The position numbers and the translations under genes are program-made. From NCBI RefSeq assembly GCF_025847275.1, contig NZ_JAOZEV010000003.1, positions 248,001 through 312,000 of the forward strand: 64,000 nt of DNA, read 5' to 3'. This document shows positions 18,048 to 27,889 of the stretch, piece by piece. Each line of letters opens with the position of its first letter. Positions within the stretch are counted from its first letter, which is position 1. This DNA is from Flavobacterium frigoritolerans (GTDB taxonomy: Bacteria > Bacteroidota > Bacteroidia > Flavobacteriales > Flavobacteriaceae). Under the pieces are notes generated by a model. That model saw only the letters and a program-made list of their open reading frames with translations. It did no database searches and had not been told where the DNA came from.

Positions 18048-19070
18048 TCAATCTTGAAAATTAATCGTCAGACCAAAAAGATTTGTATTTGCTCCCAAAC
18101 TATATCTGGAGTAAGAATAATTAAACTTTAGTTTATTTAATTTTAATCCAAAACCTAGTGACATTCCAGAAAAATTACGTTGCTCTAAAATACGCAATTC
18201 CTCACCTCTTCTAAAATTATAACCTACACGAACGTTAAATGCTCTTCTAGGAAAAAGCTCCACTCCTACAATTACGTGTCGCAATGCGTTATTAAAAAAA
18301 GATACTTTTTCTTCGTTAGTAGTTCCGTCTATATTTGTCGTACCTCGCACTGGATTTGAGAAAGCGAGATTCCATTGTTGCAAATTCTCTAATGTAAGAT
18401 GCCATCTAATAGGTACATTTTCTAATTCCTGCGAAACTCCTGCCATTACCTCCAAGGGCAATTTTTCATGAATCCCTGAATAAGTACTAAACTGAGTTCC
18501 TATATTTCGAATAACTAAAGCCCAGTTTATATCATTTTTCTCATCAATATAGAGCATTCCTAAATCTACTGCCCCTCCGAAAGAGTGATAACTCTCTAAA
18601 GTCGAAGAAATTAATTTAGCATTTGCTCCAATATGTATATCTGTATATGGAATATTATAAGCATAACCAAAAGAGAGAGCCGCTTCACTTCCTGTAAAGT
18701 CCGAAGTTGCCTGACCGTTTTCGTCATACCCTTCAAAATTCCCATAATTTACATAAGTAACACCCGCCTGAAAAGTTTGCAAATGCTGATCATACGTATA
18801 AGCATAAGAACCGCTTCCATAGGTTACTTCTCCATAATAACTCCCGTAATTTAAAGCAAGATGATTACTCATATCCTGATTTAAAGTTGCAGGATTAAAC
18901 AAAACCTGATTCACATCATCATCATAAATGGTGATTGTCTTACCTCCTAAGGCTGCTTGCCTTGGCGAAGGCATTAAATTTAAAAACTGATAGGTATACT
19001 TACCTCCTATTTGCCCGTAGGAAACAGCGCAAAAAGTAAATAAATAAAAGAATCCCAGTTTTTTCAGCAT
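18048..19070 (-). CDS. porQ: Type IX secretion system protein PorQ
   Basis: A 340-residue outer-membrane protein with a signal peptide (1-19). The start of the mature chain, G-G-K-Y-T-Y-Q-F-L-N-L-M followed by S-P-R-Q-A-A-L-G-G, is the hallmark of the PorQ/PorV-like family. Alternating beta strands suggest a small barrel. PorQ is an accessory of the type IX translocon and is needed to attach or release cargo in relatives. The gene heads a minus-strand unit porQ, L,D-transpeptidase, cmk, followed by the permease. Confidence 0.9.
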   Translation of the reverse strand: MLKKLGFFYLFTFCAVSYGQIGGKYTYQFLNLMPSPRQAALGGKTITIYDDDVNQVLFNPATLNQDMSNHLALNYGSYYGEVTYGSGSYAYTYDQHLQTFQAGVTYVNYGNFEGYDENGQATSDFTGSEAALSFGYAYNIPYTDIHIGANAKLISSTLESYHSFGGAVDLGMLYIDEKNDINWALVIRNIGTQFSTYSGIHEKLPLEVMAGVSQELENVPIRWHLTLENLQQWNLAFSNPVRGTTNIDGTTNEEKVSFFNNALRHVIVGVELFPRRAFNVRVGYNFRRGEELRILEQRNFSGMSLGFGLKLNKLKFNYSYSRYSLGANTNLFGLTINFQD

Positions 19071-19165
19071 ACTTATATATTGCTTTTCCTTTTACTAAAA
19101 CGTAGCTGCGAAGATAAAATTATAATATGACAAATAACAAATTGTCGTTTTCAAATTAAAATAAA

Positions 19166-19215
19166 AAAATCCAAATCCTAAAACCATATACAATCAGGTC
19201 AAGGACTTGGATTTT
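19166..19215 (-). terminator. Terminator downstream of lon
   Basis: AAAATCCAAATCCT (19166-19179) pairs with AGGACTTGGATTTT (19202-19215) with one mismatch and reads into T bases on the minus strand. Confidence 0.75.
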
Positions 19216-19258
19216 CTCAATTATTATCAGTTACTATCGCAAACTAAAATAGAATCCA

Positions 19259-21712
19259 TTATTTCAATTCTTTAGCATTTTTAACTTTTTGATCTGTTAG
19301 GGCCAATGCCAAAACTTCTCCCATCTCTTTTACGTAATGAAAAACCAAACCATCTAAATATTCTGGTTTTATTTCGTCAATATCACTTTTGTTTTCATGA
19401 CATAAAATAATCTCTTTAATATTAGCTCTTTTGGCTGCTAATATTTTCTCTTTGATTCCACCAACTGGCAATACTTTTCCACGCAAAGTAATTTCACCAG
19501 TCATTGCAATATTTTTCTTCACTTTTGTTTGTGTCAATAAAGACACTAATGAAGTTAACATAGCAATACCTGCACTCGGACCATCTTTAGGAGTTGCTCC
19601 TTCTGGTACGTGAATATGAATATTATATTTCTGGAACAATTCTGGATTCAATCCTAATTTCTTAGCATTTGCTTTGATATATTCCAATGCAATTGTAGCC
19701 GATTCTTTCATTACAGTTCCTAAATTTCCTGTAATAGTCAAAGCACCTTTTCCTTCTGATATCAATGATTCTATAAAAAGAATGTCTCCACCAACACTTG
19801 TCCAAGCAAGTCCTGTAACTACACCAGCAACATCATTAGTTTCGTATTTATCTCGTTCTAACCTTGGCACACCTAATATCTTAACAATATCTTCGTCGGT
19901 AACTTTTTTATTATATTCTTCTTCCATTGCTACCGATTTAGCAGCATTACGAATTACCTGTGCAATTTTATTTTCAAGATTACGAACACCTGATTCTCTG
20001 GTATATCCTTCAACAATTTTTTCTAATTGTTTTTTTCCAATAGCCAAATCTTTAGTAGTTAAACCGTGAGCCAAAAGTTGTTTTGGAAACAAATGCTTAC
20101 GTGCAATTTCTACTTTTTCTTCTATCGTATATCCTGACATTTTAATCACTTCCATTCTATCTTTTAATGCTGGCTGAATAGCCGACATATTATTAGACGT
20201 AGCGATGAACATTACTTTTGATAAGTCATACCCCATTTCCAGGAAGTTATCATAAAAAGCACTGTTTTGTTCTGGATCCAAAACTTCTAATAAAGCAGAT
20301 GATGGATCACCACTATTACTATTTGATAGTTTATCGATTTCATCTAAAACGAATACCGGATTAGAAGTTCCTGCTTTTTTCAAGCTTTGGATAATTCTAC
20401 CTGGCATTGCCCCAATATATGTCTTTCTGTGCCCACGAATCTCAGCTTCGTCACGTAAACCACCAAGTGAAATACGCACATACTCTCTTCCTAAAGCTTC
20501 AGCAACAGATCTTCCTATTGAAGTTTTTCCAACTCCTGGAGGTCCTGTTAAGCATAAAATTGGCGACTTCATATCATTTCGCAATTTTAAAACTGCCAAA
20601 TGTTCTATCATTCTTTTCTTTACTTCTTCTAAACCAAAATGATCTCTATCTAATACTTTTTGAGCTTGTTTTAAATCAAAATTATCTTTAGAGAATGTTC
20701 CCCAAGGTAATTCTAAAAATAACTCCAAATAGTTTCTTTGAATACCAAAATCTGGTGATTGCGGATTCATTCTTCGCATTTTCGACAATTCCTTCTCGAA
20801 ATGTTTTTGCGTTTTCTCATCCCAAACTTTTCCTTTGGCTTTCTCGCTCATTTCGTCCATTTCTTCCTCTTGCGAAACCCCACCCAATTCCTCTTGAATG
20901 GTTTTCATTTGTTGATGCAAGAAGTATTCGCGTTGTTGCTGATCTAAATCAAAACGAACTTTCGATTGAATATCGTTTTTCAATTCTAATTTTTGCAACT
21001 CAACGTTCATGTAACGCAATGTTTCAAGCGCTCGTTCTTTTAAGCCATTTATCGATAATAAATCTTGTTTTTCTTTTACCGATAAGTTCATATTCGATGA
21101 AACAAAATTGATTAAAAACGATTGGCTTTCAATATTTTTAATTGCAAATGTGGCTTCTGAAGGTATGCTTGGACTTTCTTTAATGATTTGAATTGCCAAT
21201 TCTTTTATCGAATCAACAATAGCATTAAATTCAGTATCATTTTTCTCTGGGCGAGCTTCCTCTACATCTTTTACATTTGCAGTGATATATGGTTCTTCTG
21301 AAATTACTTCAGCAATTTCGAAACGCTTTTTTCCTTGCAAAATAACGGTAATATTACCGTCAGGCATTTTTAGTACACGAAGGATTCTCGCAACTGTTCC
21401 TACCTTATTGATATCATCTTTAGATGGATCTTCGTCTTCTTCATTTATCTGAGAAACTACTCCAATGATTTTATCACCAGCATTTGCATCGTTTATAAGT
21501 TTTATAGATTTATCTCTCCCTGCTGAAATCGGAATAACAACTCCTGGAAATAAAACAGTGTTACGCAAAGGCAAAATTGGTAACGAAAAAGGTAACTCTT
21601 CGTTATTCATTTCTTCCTCATCTTCGGGAGTCAATAATGGTATTAATTCGGCTTCAGAATCAAATTCCTGAAGTGACATATTGTCAATAGTAAGTATTTT
21701 ATGATTTGACAT
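19259..21712 (-). CDS. lon: ATP-dependent protease La
   Basis: Hexameric cytoplasmic protease that degrades misfolded and regulatory proteins. The 817-residue product contains the N-terminal Lon substrate domain (to about 240), a coiled-coil segment, the AAA+ module with P-loop G-P-P-G-V-G-K-T and Walker B V-F-V-L-D-E-I-D, and the protease domain with the catalytic Ser in D-G-P-S-A-G-I-A-M and Lys in K-E-K-I-L-A-A-K. All features are intact. It is convergent with nothing and has its own terminator. The ~305-base gap upstream (21713-22017) separates it from the divergent sigma factor gene. Confidence 0.97.
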   Translation of the reverse strand: MSNHKILTIDNMSLQEFDSEAELIPLLTPEDEEEMNNEELPFSLPILPLRNTVLFPGVVIPISAGRDKSIKLINDANAGDKIIGVVSQINEEDEDPSKDDINKVGTVARILRVLKMPDGNITVILQGKKRFEIAEVISEEPYITANVKDVEEARPEKNDTEFNAIVDSIKELAIQIIKESPSIPSEATFAIKNIESQSFLINFVSSNMNLSVKEKQDLLSINGLKERALETLRYMNVELQKLELKNDIQSKVRFDLDQQQREYFLHQQMKTIQEELGGVSQEEEMDEMSEKAKGKVWDEKTQKHFEKELSKMRRMNPQSPDFGIQRNYLELFLELPWGTFSKDNFDLKQAQKVLDRDHFGLEEVKKRMIEHLAVLKLRNDMKSPILCLTGPPGVGKTSIGRSVAEALGREYVRISLGGLRDEAEIRGHRKTYIGAMPGRIIQSLKKAGTSNPVFVLDEIDKLSNSNSGDPSSALLEVLDPEQNSAFYDNFLEMGYDLSKVMFIATSNNMSAIQPALKDRMEVIKMSGYTIEEKVEIARKHLFPKQLLAHGLTTKDLAIGKKQLEKIVEGYTRESGVRNLENKIAQVIRNAAKSVAMEEEYNKKVTDEDIVKILGVPRLERDKYETNDVAGVVTGLAWTSVGGDILFIESLISEGKGALTITGNLGTVMKESATIALEYIKANAKKLGLNPELFQKYNIHIHVPEGATPKDGPSAGIAMLTSLVSLLTQTKVKKNIAMTGEITLRGKVLPVGGIKEKILAAKRANIKEIILCHENKSDIDEIKPEYLDGLVFHYVKEMGEVLALALTDQKVKNAKELK

Positions 21713-21966
21713 AGTATAATATAAGTCGTTTTGTCATTAAAAAATAAATTCATATTGCAAATTACGGGATAAGCCAGCTACGTTCTATATAAAACCGCTA
21801 CAAGCCCCCTATTTATTTGCACAGCAATAAAAATAGACAATCATTATGCCAAAACAGATTTAAATAATAATTTTCATTTTTATGAAATGCAATATAGAAA
21901 GTTTCACTTTAACTTATGGGCTCAAAAAATAAATTATAAAAAAAATACATTTAATTTTATCAAAAC

Positions 21967-21992
21967 TGTAACAAACCAAAAAAAGCAAAGTC
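21967..21992 (+). promoter_or_regulatory. Possible ECF-type promoter upstream of the sigma factor
   Basis: TGTAAC (21967-21972), 17 bases, then GTC (21990-21992), about 25 bases before the TTG start. This resembles ECF sigma promoters of the AAC/GTC type and would allow autoregulation. It is a single-site guess by eye. Confidence 0.35.
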
Positions 21993-22017
21993 ATTATTAA
22001 AAACCATTAGACGCTAC

Positions 22018-22599
22018 TTGAATATAACCAACCAAAATATCGAAGAATTAATAACATTGTGCAAACAAAAGAATCAAAAAGCACAATTTGAAGTATACAA
22101 CAGATACTGTAAGGCTATGTATAATGTTGCGTATCGTATTGTAAAAGACGAACACTATGCTCAAGATGTTATGCAAGAAGCTTTTCTTAAAGCATTCACC
22201 AAAATTGATGACTATAAGCAAGAAGTTGCTTTTGGTGCCTGGCTCAAGAAAATCGTAATTAATTACAGTATTGATTTTTACAAAAAAAACAATAAGTTTC
22301 AAATAGAAGATCTTAGTAAGACTTTATACAAAATAGAAGAAAACGATAGTTTCTTTTTAGAAAATCTAGATCTAGATTCTCTGAAAGTAAAGCAAGTCAT
22401 GGAAGCTATTTTAAGTTTAAAGGATAACTATCGAATGGTTTTGACCTTATTTTATATTGAAGGGTACGATCAAGAAGAAATAAGTGAAATACTAGCTATT
22501 AGCTATGCCAACTGTCGAACGACATTGAATAGAGCCAAAAATAGTTTACGAAAAGCTTTAGAAGGAAATGAAATCGCTACTAAAAAAAATATTATGTAA
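22018..22599 (+). CDS. ECF RNA polymerase sigma factor
   Basis: A 193-residue sigma-70 family protein. Region 2 (about 25-95) includes D-V-M-Q-E-A-F-L-K-A-F, the core-binding/-10 helix; region 4 (about 115-175) has the helix-turn-helix with Y-D-Q-E-E-I-S-E-I-L. The frame begins with TTG, not ATG, and no nearby ATG would keep region 2 whole, so the TTG is the best start. It heads a unit with a probable anti-sigma protein and two surface proteins. Confidence 0.93.
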   Translation: MNITNQNIEELITLCKQKNQKAQFEVYNRYCKAMYNVAYRIVKDEHYAQDVMQEAFLKAFTKIDDYKQEVAFGAWLKKIVINYSIDFYKKNNKFQIEDLSKTLYKIEENDSFFLENLDLDSLKVKQVMEAILSLKDNYRMVLTLFYIEGYDQEEISEILAISYANCRTTLNRAKNSLRKALEGNEIATKKNIM

Positions 22600-22714
22600 A
22601 CAATAGTAAATCATCAAACACAAAATATATATTTTTTTTAAAAAGTTGTGGGATTAACACCGATAAATAAAAAGCAGATACACAATATCTGCTGTAAAGA
22701 ATAAATTTAGATAC

Positions 22715-23251
22715 ATGAAAAAGGAAAATGACGAATTAGACCAATTATTTAAAAAATTTGAGAATCAATGGGATCTTCAGGAAATAAATCCCCAACATGA
22801 AGCTGATTTTTTAAATAAATTAAAGAAAACAAAACCCAAAAAAAATTACACAATCACATATGCTATTGCAGCTTCAATAGTACTTATGCTAGGAATTTCT
22901 GTATTTTATAATTTGAATGAGAAACCCAGAGAATTAAAATTTGCATCGCAGGAAACAAAAAGAACCGACTCCATTTTTGGGGCATTAATTGCCAATGAAT
23001 TAGAAAAACTTCATGACAAGAAATCTCCCGAAAACGAACAAATAATTAGCGATGCACTTAAACAGATGAAAGCAATGGATAATGATTATGCAAAAATCAT
23101 TACCGAATTACAAAAAAATGGCGAAAACAAACAAATCATTTACGCCATGATTAGCAATTTACAAACACGGATTTCATTCTTGCAAAATGTACTGACTCGT
23201 ATTGATGAAAATGAAAAATTTAAAAATAGCACTCATGAAAAAACATTATAA
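22715..23251 (+). CDS. Probable membrane anti-sigma factor
   Basis: A 178-residue protein with a charged cytoplasmic N-terminus (about 1-44), one transmembrane helix (about 46-65) and a helical periplasmic part. This is the usual topology of an anti-sigma factor, and it sits 115 bases after the ECF sigma gene. I see no canonical zinc-binding H-x-x-x-C-x-x-C motif, so the call rests on position and topology. Its end overlaps the next gene by 17 bases. Confidence 0.65.
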   Translation: MKKENDELDQLFKKFENQWDLQEINPQHEADFLNKLKKTKPKKNYTITYAIAASIVLMLGISVFYNLNEKPRELKFASQETKRTDSIFGALIANELEKLHDKKSPENEQIISDALKQMKAMDNDYAKIITELQKNGENKQIIYAMISNLQTRISFLQNVLTRIDENEKFKNSTHEKTL

Positions 23252-24296
23252 CTTACTTGTTCTATTATTTATAATCCCTTTTCTCGGATTTGCAAACGAC
23301 GATAGCTATATATCAAAGCAAAAAATTGTCAAAAAAACCTATATCGTTAATTCTGATGCGGGAATAGACATAGACAGTAAATACGGAAACATCTCTGTAT
23401 CAACATGGGATGAAGACAAAATTGATCTTGAAGTTATCATCAAAGTATCCGGGAATAATGAAAACTGGGTAAACGAAAAATTAAACAGTATTAACATCGA
23501 CATTACAGCATTAAAATCGATGGTTACTGCTAGTACTAATATTGGAAAATCAACATACAAAAGCAAAGGAAGCAGCAATAGTTTTGAAATTAATTATATC
23601 ATCAAAATACCTAAAAACGGAACTGCAAAACTAATTAATAAATACGGAAACATTACCACTGGAGATTTAGCTTCGACTGCAAACATCCTTTGTAAATATG
23701 GTAAAGTTAACCTTGGGAGACTAAACGGAAATACTAATACAGTTCATATAGAATATTGCCCAAATTCAAGTATTCAATACATTAAAAGCGGAAATATCGA
23801 AGCTCGTTATTCTGGTTTAAAAATTAACGATGCTGGTAAGATTAATCTAGATACCAATTATACTGATATTGTTATGGGTGACTCTCAAAATGTAAAATAC
23901 GATTGTAATTACGGAACTTTCAAATTTCAAAAAACCGGCACAGTTGCAGGAGCAGGAAATTATTTGAATGTTACTATTGGTGAAATCTTAAATAATTTAA
24001 GTGTTGATCTTAACTATGGTAATTTAGTAGTAGGAATTATAAATGAGAATGCAAATAATGTAACTGTCAGCTCTGGCTATTCAGATGTATCCCTAAAATA
24101 TGATAGCAACTATGCATTTGATTTTGACATATCAACAAGGTATTCTGGTATAAAAACAGATTCTTCGATGCAGATTTCTAATAATGAAGAAAAAAGCAAC
24201 TCTAAAAAAGTTAGTGGCTTTTACAAGAAAAAAAATCAGAATAAAGTAGTTCTCACCTCAAACTATGGAAATATCACATTAATTAAAAAACAATAA
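23235..24296 (+). CDS. Exported DUF4097-like beta-repeat protein
   Basis: A 353-residue protein with a signal peptide (about 1-19). The mature part is built of short beta-rich units containing K-Y-G-N-I/V, S-G and Y-S/T-D-I/V motifs (several near-copies), the pattern of DUF4097 beta-helix proteins. I start it at the ATG at 23235, because an upstream in-frame ATG would add a charged stretch in front of the signal peptide. It overlaps the anti-sigma gene by 17 bases, which suggests translational coupling. The function at the cell surface is unknown. Confidence 0.78.
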   Translation: MKKHYNLLVLLFIIPFLGFANDDSYISKQKIVKKTYIVNSDAGIDIDSKYGNISVSTWDEDKIDLEVIIKVSGNNENWVNEKLNSINIDITALKSMVTASTNIGKSTYKSKGSSNSFEINYIIKIPKNGTAKLINKYGNITTGDLASTANILCKYGKVNLGRLNGNTNTVHIEYCPNSSIQYIKSGNIEARYSGLKINDAGKINLDTNYTDIVMGDSQNVKYDCNYGTFKFQKTGTVAGAGNYLNVTIGEILNNLSVDLNYGNLVVGIINENANNVTVSSGYSDVSLKYDSNYAFDFDISTRYSGIKTDSSMQISNNEEKSNSKKVSGFYKKKNQNKVVLTSNYGNITLIKKQ

Positions 24297-24314
24297 TCTA
24301 AAATCAATCAAAAA

Positions 24315-25046
24315 ATGAAAAAATCAATTCAATTATTAGTTTGCAGTGTATTCTTTTTAAGTACAGTTGCTAATGCACAATGGTCTAAAGAACGTATCAA
24401 AGGAAATGGAAAAGTCGTAACTGACAGCCGATCGACTGCCTCTTATGATGATATTAAAGTAATGGGATCATTTGATGTCGATTTAGTTGCAGGAAAAGAA
24501 GGTGCTATTACAGTAAAAGCTGAAGAAAACTTACAACCTTACATTAAAGTTGAAGTTGAGGGTAATGTACTTAAAATTTACACCGAAAAAAATAAAAACA
24601 TCAGTTCTAGTATTGGTAAAAATATTCAGGTTACTATTCCATTCGAAAAGATATCTAGTGTTACACTTTCTGGCTCAGGAGATGTAAAATCTAAGAGTGT
24701 AATTAAGTCCGATACTTTTACGGCAGCGCTATCAGGTTCTGGAAATTTAAACCTAGATATCAATACAACAACGTTTGACCTTAAGGTAAGCGGCTCTGGA
24801 GATGTTGTTCTAAAAGGAAATACTGAAACTTTCACAACCAAATTGTCTGGTTCTGGCGATATTGATTCAGATACATTAAAAGCTAAAAATGTAGATATAA
24901 CTATTTCTGGATCTGGTGACAGTAAAGTTTTTTGTAGCGGAAATCTAAAAGCTAGAGTGTCTGGTTCTGGAGATATTCAATATAAAGGAGATCCTAAAAC
25001 AAAAGATACCAAAGTAAGTGGCTCAGGAAGCATCTCGAAAGCTTAA
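24315..25046 (+). CDS. Head-GIN (DUF2807) surface protein
   Basis: A 243-residue exported protein (signal 1-21). The C-terminal half carries seven copies of an S-G-S-G repeat, mostly with D/N-V/I/L after it, the diagnostic head-GIN or DUF2807 beta-helix repeat. It lies 18 bases after the DUF4097-like gene in the ECF-led unit. The repeat likely builds a solenoid, perhaps adhesive; no catalytic residues are apparent. Confidence 0.9.
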   Translation: MKKSIQLLVCSVFFLSTVANAQWSKERIKGNGKVVTDSRSTASYDDIKVMGSFDVDLVAGKEGAITVKAEENLQPYIKVEVEGNVLKIYTEKNKNISSSIGKNIQVTIPFEKISSVTLSGSGDVKSKSVIKSDTFTAALSGSGNLNLDINTTTFDLKVSGSGDVVLKGNTETFTTKLSGSGDIDSDTLKAKNVDITISGSGDSKVFCSGNLKARVSGSGDIQYKGDPKTKDTKVSGSGSISKA

Positions 25047-25094
25047 AAATAACGCCAGTAAAAAAGCAATAATTTTAACCTAAATCTCTTAACG

Positions 25095-26207
25095 ATGAAA
25101 AATATAATTATTGCTTTTTTATTAAGCATTAGTTTTTCATGCTCAAGTCAGCAAAAAACAAATACACTTACCGAAAAAGAAATTTTCGCGTCTATAGATA
25201 AAAATGCCAATACCTTACTAAAAGACTCAAAGGCTTACTCAGTTTCTATTGGAGTAGTAAAAGATGGCAAAGTTTACACTAGACACTATGGTGAAATAGA
25301 TAAAGGAAAAGGCAATAAAGCCAACAATGAAACGCTGTTTGAAATCGCATCTACTACAAAAGTCTTTACCGGAACTCTTGTTGCAAATGCAGTCTTAGAG
25401 GGAAAATTAAAATTAGATGATGATATTCGAAAGTATCTCAATGAAGGATTTCCTAATTTAGAATTTAAAGGAACTCCAATAAAAATAAAAAATCTAATTA
25501 CCCACAGAACCGGAATTCTAACTCCTTTTCCTGACACTAAAGAAATAAGACAAAAATTTAGCCCTGATAGCTTTCTTGTTCATAAAAACAGGTTAGATAA
25601 ATCGTATACCAAAACCGATTTCTTTAATGCTTTAAGAAAAGTAAAAGTCGATTCTCTACCTGGAACAACATTTAAATACGGAGCTTTAGGCCCCGAATTG
25701 TGCGCACATATTCTAGAAAATATTTACAAGAAAAATTACGAAGATCTATTACATCAAGTGATTTTTGATAAAGCTGGAATGAAAAACACCAAGGTGAAAT
25801 TAGCCCCTAATGACATACTTGCCAATGGTTATAATGCAAGCGGGTTGTTAATGACTAATTTATCGAGTAATCTTTGGGGAGCATCAAAAATGTTAAAATC
25901 AACAATGAGTGATTTAATCAAATTTATACAATTTGAATTAGATGCAACCAATAAGGTCGTTCTCGAATCACATCGAAAAATTTATGTTAATGGAGATATG
26001 GGCTATTTTTGGGAAATTCAAGAAGATAGTAATAAAAACACTTCTTATGCCAAAGATGGAGGCTCAAATGGTACGCAAAATATGCTAAAAATATATCCTG
26101 AATATAATTTAGGATTCATAATTATTATGAATCAAAGTGATAACGATTCAGGCACTCATCTGGAAGCTGCGTCTTTAGGTTTACTGACAGACTTAAAACC
26201 CTTTTAG
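25095..26207 (+). CDS. Beta-lactamase-fold serine hydrolase, lipoprotein
   Basis: A 370-residue protein with a lipobox ending at Cys16 (S-F-S-C). The class C beta-lactamase/DD-peptidase type motif S-T-T-K (Ser86, Lys89) is present, with Y-G-A in place of the usual Y-x-N. The order of secondary motifs (L-I-T-H-R-T-G) matches the serine hydrolase family. It probably acts on peptidoglycan peptides or esters in the periplasm. It starts 48 bases after the GIN gene and could be part of the same transcript. Confidence 0.85.
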   Translation: MKNIIIAFLLSISFSCSSQQKTNTLTEKEIFASIDKNANTLLKDSKAYSVSIGVVKDGKVYTRHYGEIDKGKGNKANNETLFEIASTTKVFTGTLVANAVLEGKLKLDDDIRKYLNEGFPNLEFKGTPIKIKNLITHRTGILTPFPDTKEIRQKFSPDSFLVHKNRLDKSYTKTDFFNALRKVKVDSLPGTTFKYGALGPELCAHILENIYKKNYEDLLHQVIFDKAGMKNTKVKLAPNDILANGYNASGLLMTNLSSNLWGASKMLKSTMSDLIKFIQFELDATNKVVLESHRKIYVNGDMGYFWEIQEDSNKNTSYAKDGGSNGTQNMLKIYPEYNLGFIIIMNQSDNDSGTHLEAASLGLLTDLKPF

Positions 26208-26274
26208 CAAAAGTCCAAGGATATAAAATCAAAGGATATAATCAAAAAATATCTCCTTAAAAATTGATACTAAA

Positions 26275-26429
26275 ATGAGACGGATAATTTATATTCTCCT
26301 TCTGATGCTCTCTTGTGCCTTAACTTTTGGCTAAAAAAGCAAAATACAGAACAATCAACAAATAAAATCATCGCACTCTATAGTCTTGAACAACTAAGTG
26401 ATCAATTAGTATCACAAAGCATTTATTAA
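26275..26429 (+). pseudogene. Frameshifted remnant of a small lipoprotein gene
   Basis: An ATG at 26275 begins a signal-like peptide with hydrophobic core I-Y-I-L-L-L-M-L and S-C lipobox, but the frame stops at 26334. Shifting one frame at the same place gives a second open stretch of about 33 codons, starting W-L-K-K-Q-N and ending S-I-Y, that stops at 26429. The two parts together look like one short lipoprotein broken by a single-base change. The original product is not recognised. Confidence 0.35.
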
Positions 26430-26447
26430 TTTTAAAACACTAAAATT

Positions 26448-27833
26448 ATGAAACCAAAAATATTTTTTCTGATTGCTTTTTTAAATTGCTTTATAAGTAT
26501 TGGACAACCAAATAATCAAAAGGAATTATGCTATTTAATGAGAGCCGCAAACGAAACCGGAATATTTAATGGAAATATAATCATTTCAAAAAAAAGTGAG
26601 ATAATTTACCTGTCACAATTGGGATATACCGATTATACAAAAAGTAAAAAACTTAATTATGAATCTTCTATGCCCATTGGATCAATCAGTAAGGAGTTCA
26701 ATGGTGTTGCTATCCTGTTTTTAAAAGAAAAAGGAAAACTAAAACTTGAGGATAGGATTTCAGATTACTTAACGTATTTACCAGAATGGGCAAATGAAAT
26801 TCAGATAAAACATCTTTTACAATACACGAGCGGTTTACCCAGAATATCAAAAAACACCAATGATGAATATCTTTCTGAATTAAAGAAAATTAAAAAACTT
26901 GAATTTACTCCCGGAAACAGATATCTCTATAGCAATGCTAATATTTTTCTTCAACAAGAAATTATAAAAAAGATATCCTCACTTTCATATCCTGATTTCT
27001 TAAAAGAAAATCTCTTTAAACCGTTGGGAATAGAAGGCGGTGAAATTCCAAAAGGGGCTATTTTATCCCTAAACATGGCAGGTTCATTTGATAATGATTA
27101 TAAAGAAACAAGCTTTATTCATGATGGAGGTGAAATGTATTTTACTAATAGCGATTTATACTATTGGGTTAAAGGTTTACATGAAGGCAAATTAATTAAT
27201 CAAAATTCTTTAAATATACTTGCGCAAAGTTTCGATCTGAACTCTGAATCTAGCTTAGGAAATGTGGTTCTTAAAAAAGGTAAAATCCTCGAACATTCCC
27301 ATCAGGGATCTGGAAACAATTATGAGTCGTATATTTTTTATAGCAAAAAGGATGATATAATTATAACGATGATAACCAATAATCAAAATTTTAAACTTCC
27401 AGCAATTGCAGAATCAATTATCAATATTCTAAACGATAAAGCTTATACTGTACCAAAAAAATCTATTTATCTGGCCATTAGGGGCAAATTACTTGATAAT
27501 TACGATTCGGGTATTACATTTTACAATCATATTAAATCAAATGAAAAAGATCAATATGATTTCTCAAATGAAACCTTGGATTTAGTCAATACTGGTAAAT
27601 ATCTCATGAGAAGAGATAAATATGATGATGCAATCAAAATATTAAAGATAAGTGCTACTACTATTGATCTTTCAAATCTGAATAAAAATTCAGATATCTA
27701 TACCTTAATTGGTGAATGTTATTTGAAAAATAAAAATACGGAGATGGCAACCGTTTTCTATAAAAAAGCCTTAGAATTAGACACTACGAATAAATTAGCG
27801 GTAAAAATGCTAAAAGAAATTTTAAACAAATAA
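26448..27833 (+). CDS. Serine hydrolase with C-terminal TPR segment
   Basis: A 461-residue exported protein (signal about 1-19). The beta-lactamase fold shows S-I-S-K (Ser79, Lys82), L-Q-Y-T-S-G and Y-S-N (about residues 160-164), a full class C set. From about 380 the sequence becomes TPR-like (D-L-V-N-T-G-K-Y-L, Y-T-L-I-G-E-C-Y, A-L-E-L-D-T-T). The fused TPR suggests a protein-bound or multimeric form. It is near the preceding paralog but not closely similar to it. Confidence 0.87.
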   Translation: MKPKIFFLIAFLNCFISIGQPNNQKELCYLMRAANETGIFNGNIIISKKSEIIYLSQLGYTDYTKSKKLNYESSMPIGSISKEFNGVAILFLKEKGKLKLEDRISDYLTYLPEWANEIQIKHLLQYTSGLPRISKNTNDEYLSELKKIKKLEFTPGNRYLYSNANIFLQQEIIKKISSLSYPDFLKENLFKPLGIEGGEIPKGAILSLNMAGSFDNDYKETSFIHDGGEMYFTNSDLYYWVKGLHEGKLINQNSLNILAQSFDLNSESSLGNVVLKKGKILEHSHQGSGNNYESYIFYSKKDDIIITMITNNQNFKLPAIAESIINILNDKAYTVPKKSIYLAIRGKLLDNYDSGITFYNHIKSNEKDQYDFSNETLDLVNTGKYLMRRDKYDDAIKILKISATTIDLSNLNKNSDIYTLIGECYLKNKNTEMATVFYKKALELDTTNKLAVKMLKEILNK

Positions 27834-27836
27834 TAG

Positions 27837-27867
27837 TACTTCGCCACAAACAAAACGTAGCGAAGTA
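27837..27867. terminator. Weak bidirectional hairpin between convergent genes
   Basis: TACTTCGC (27837-27844) and GCGAAGTA (27860-27867) form an 8-bp stem four bases past the stop codon of the TPR hydrolase. The tail is only moderately T-rich in either direction. Confidence 0.4.
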
Positions 27868-27889
27868 ATTATTAAATATAAGTAATGAT

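Noticed and set aside
20695..21111. 138-residue ORF antisense to lon
   Set aside because: Lies wholly inside lon on the other strand; no family signal, typical shadow of an AT-rich gene.
24650..25046. S-G-S-G repeats as possible tandem repeat DNA
   Set aside because: They are the protein-level head-GIN repeat in frame, not an independent DNA repeat.
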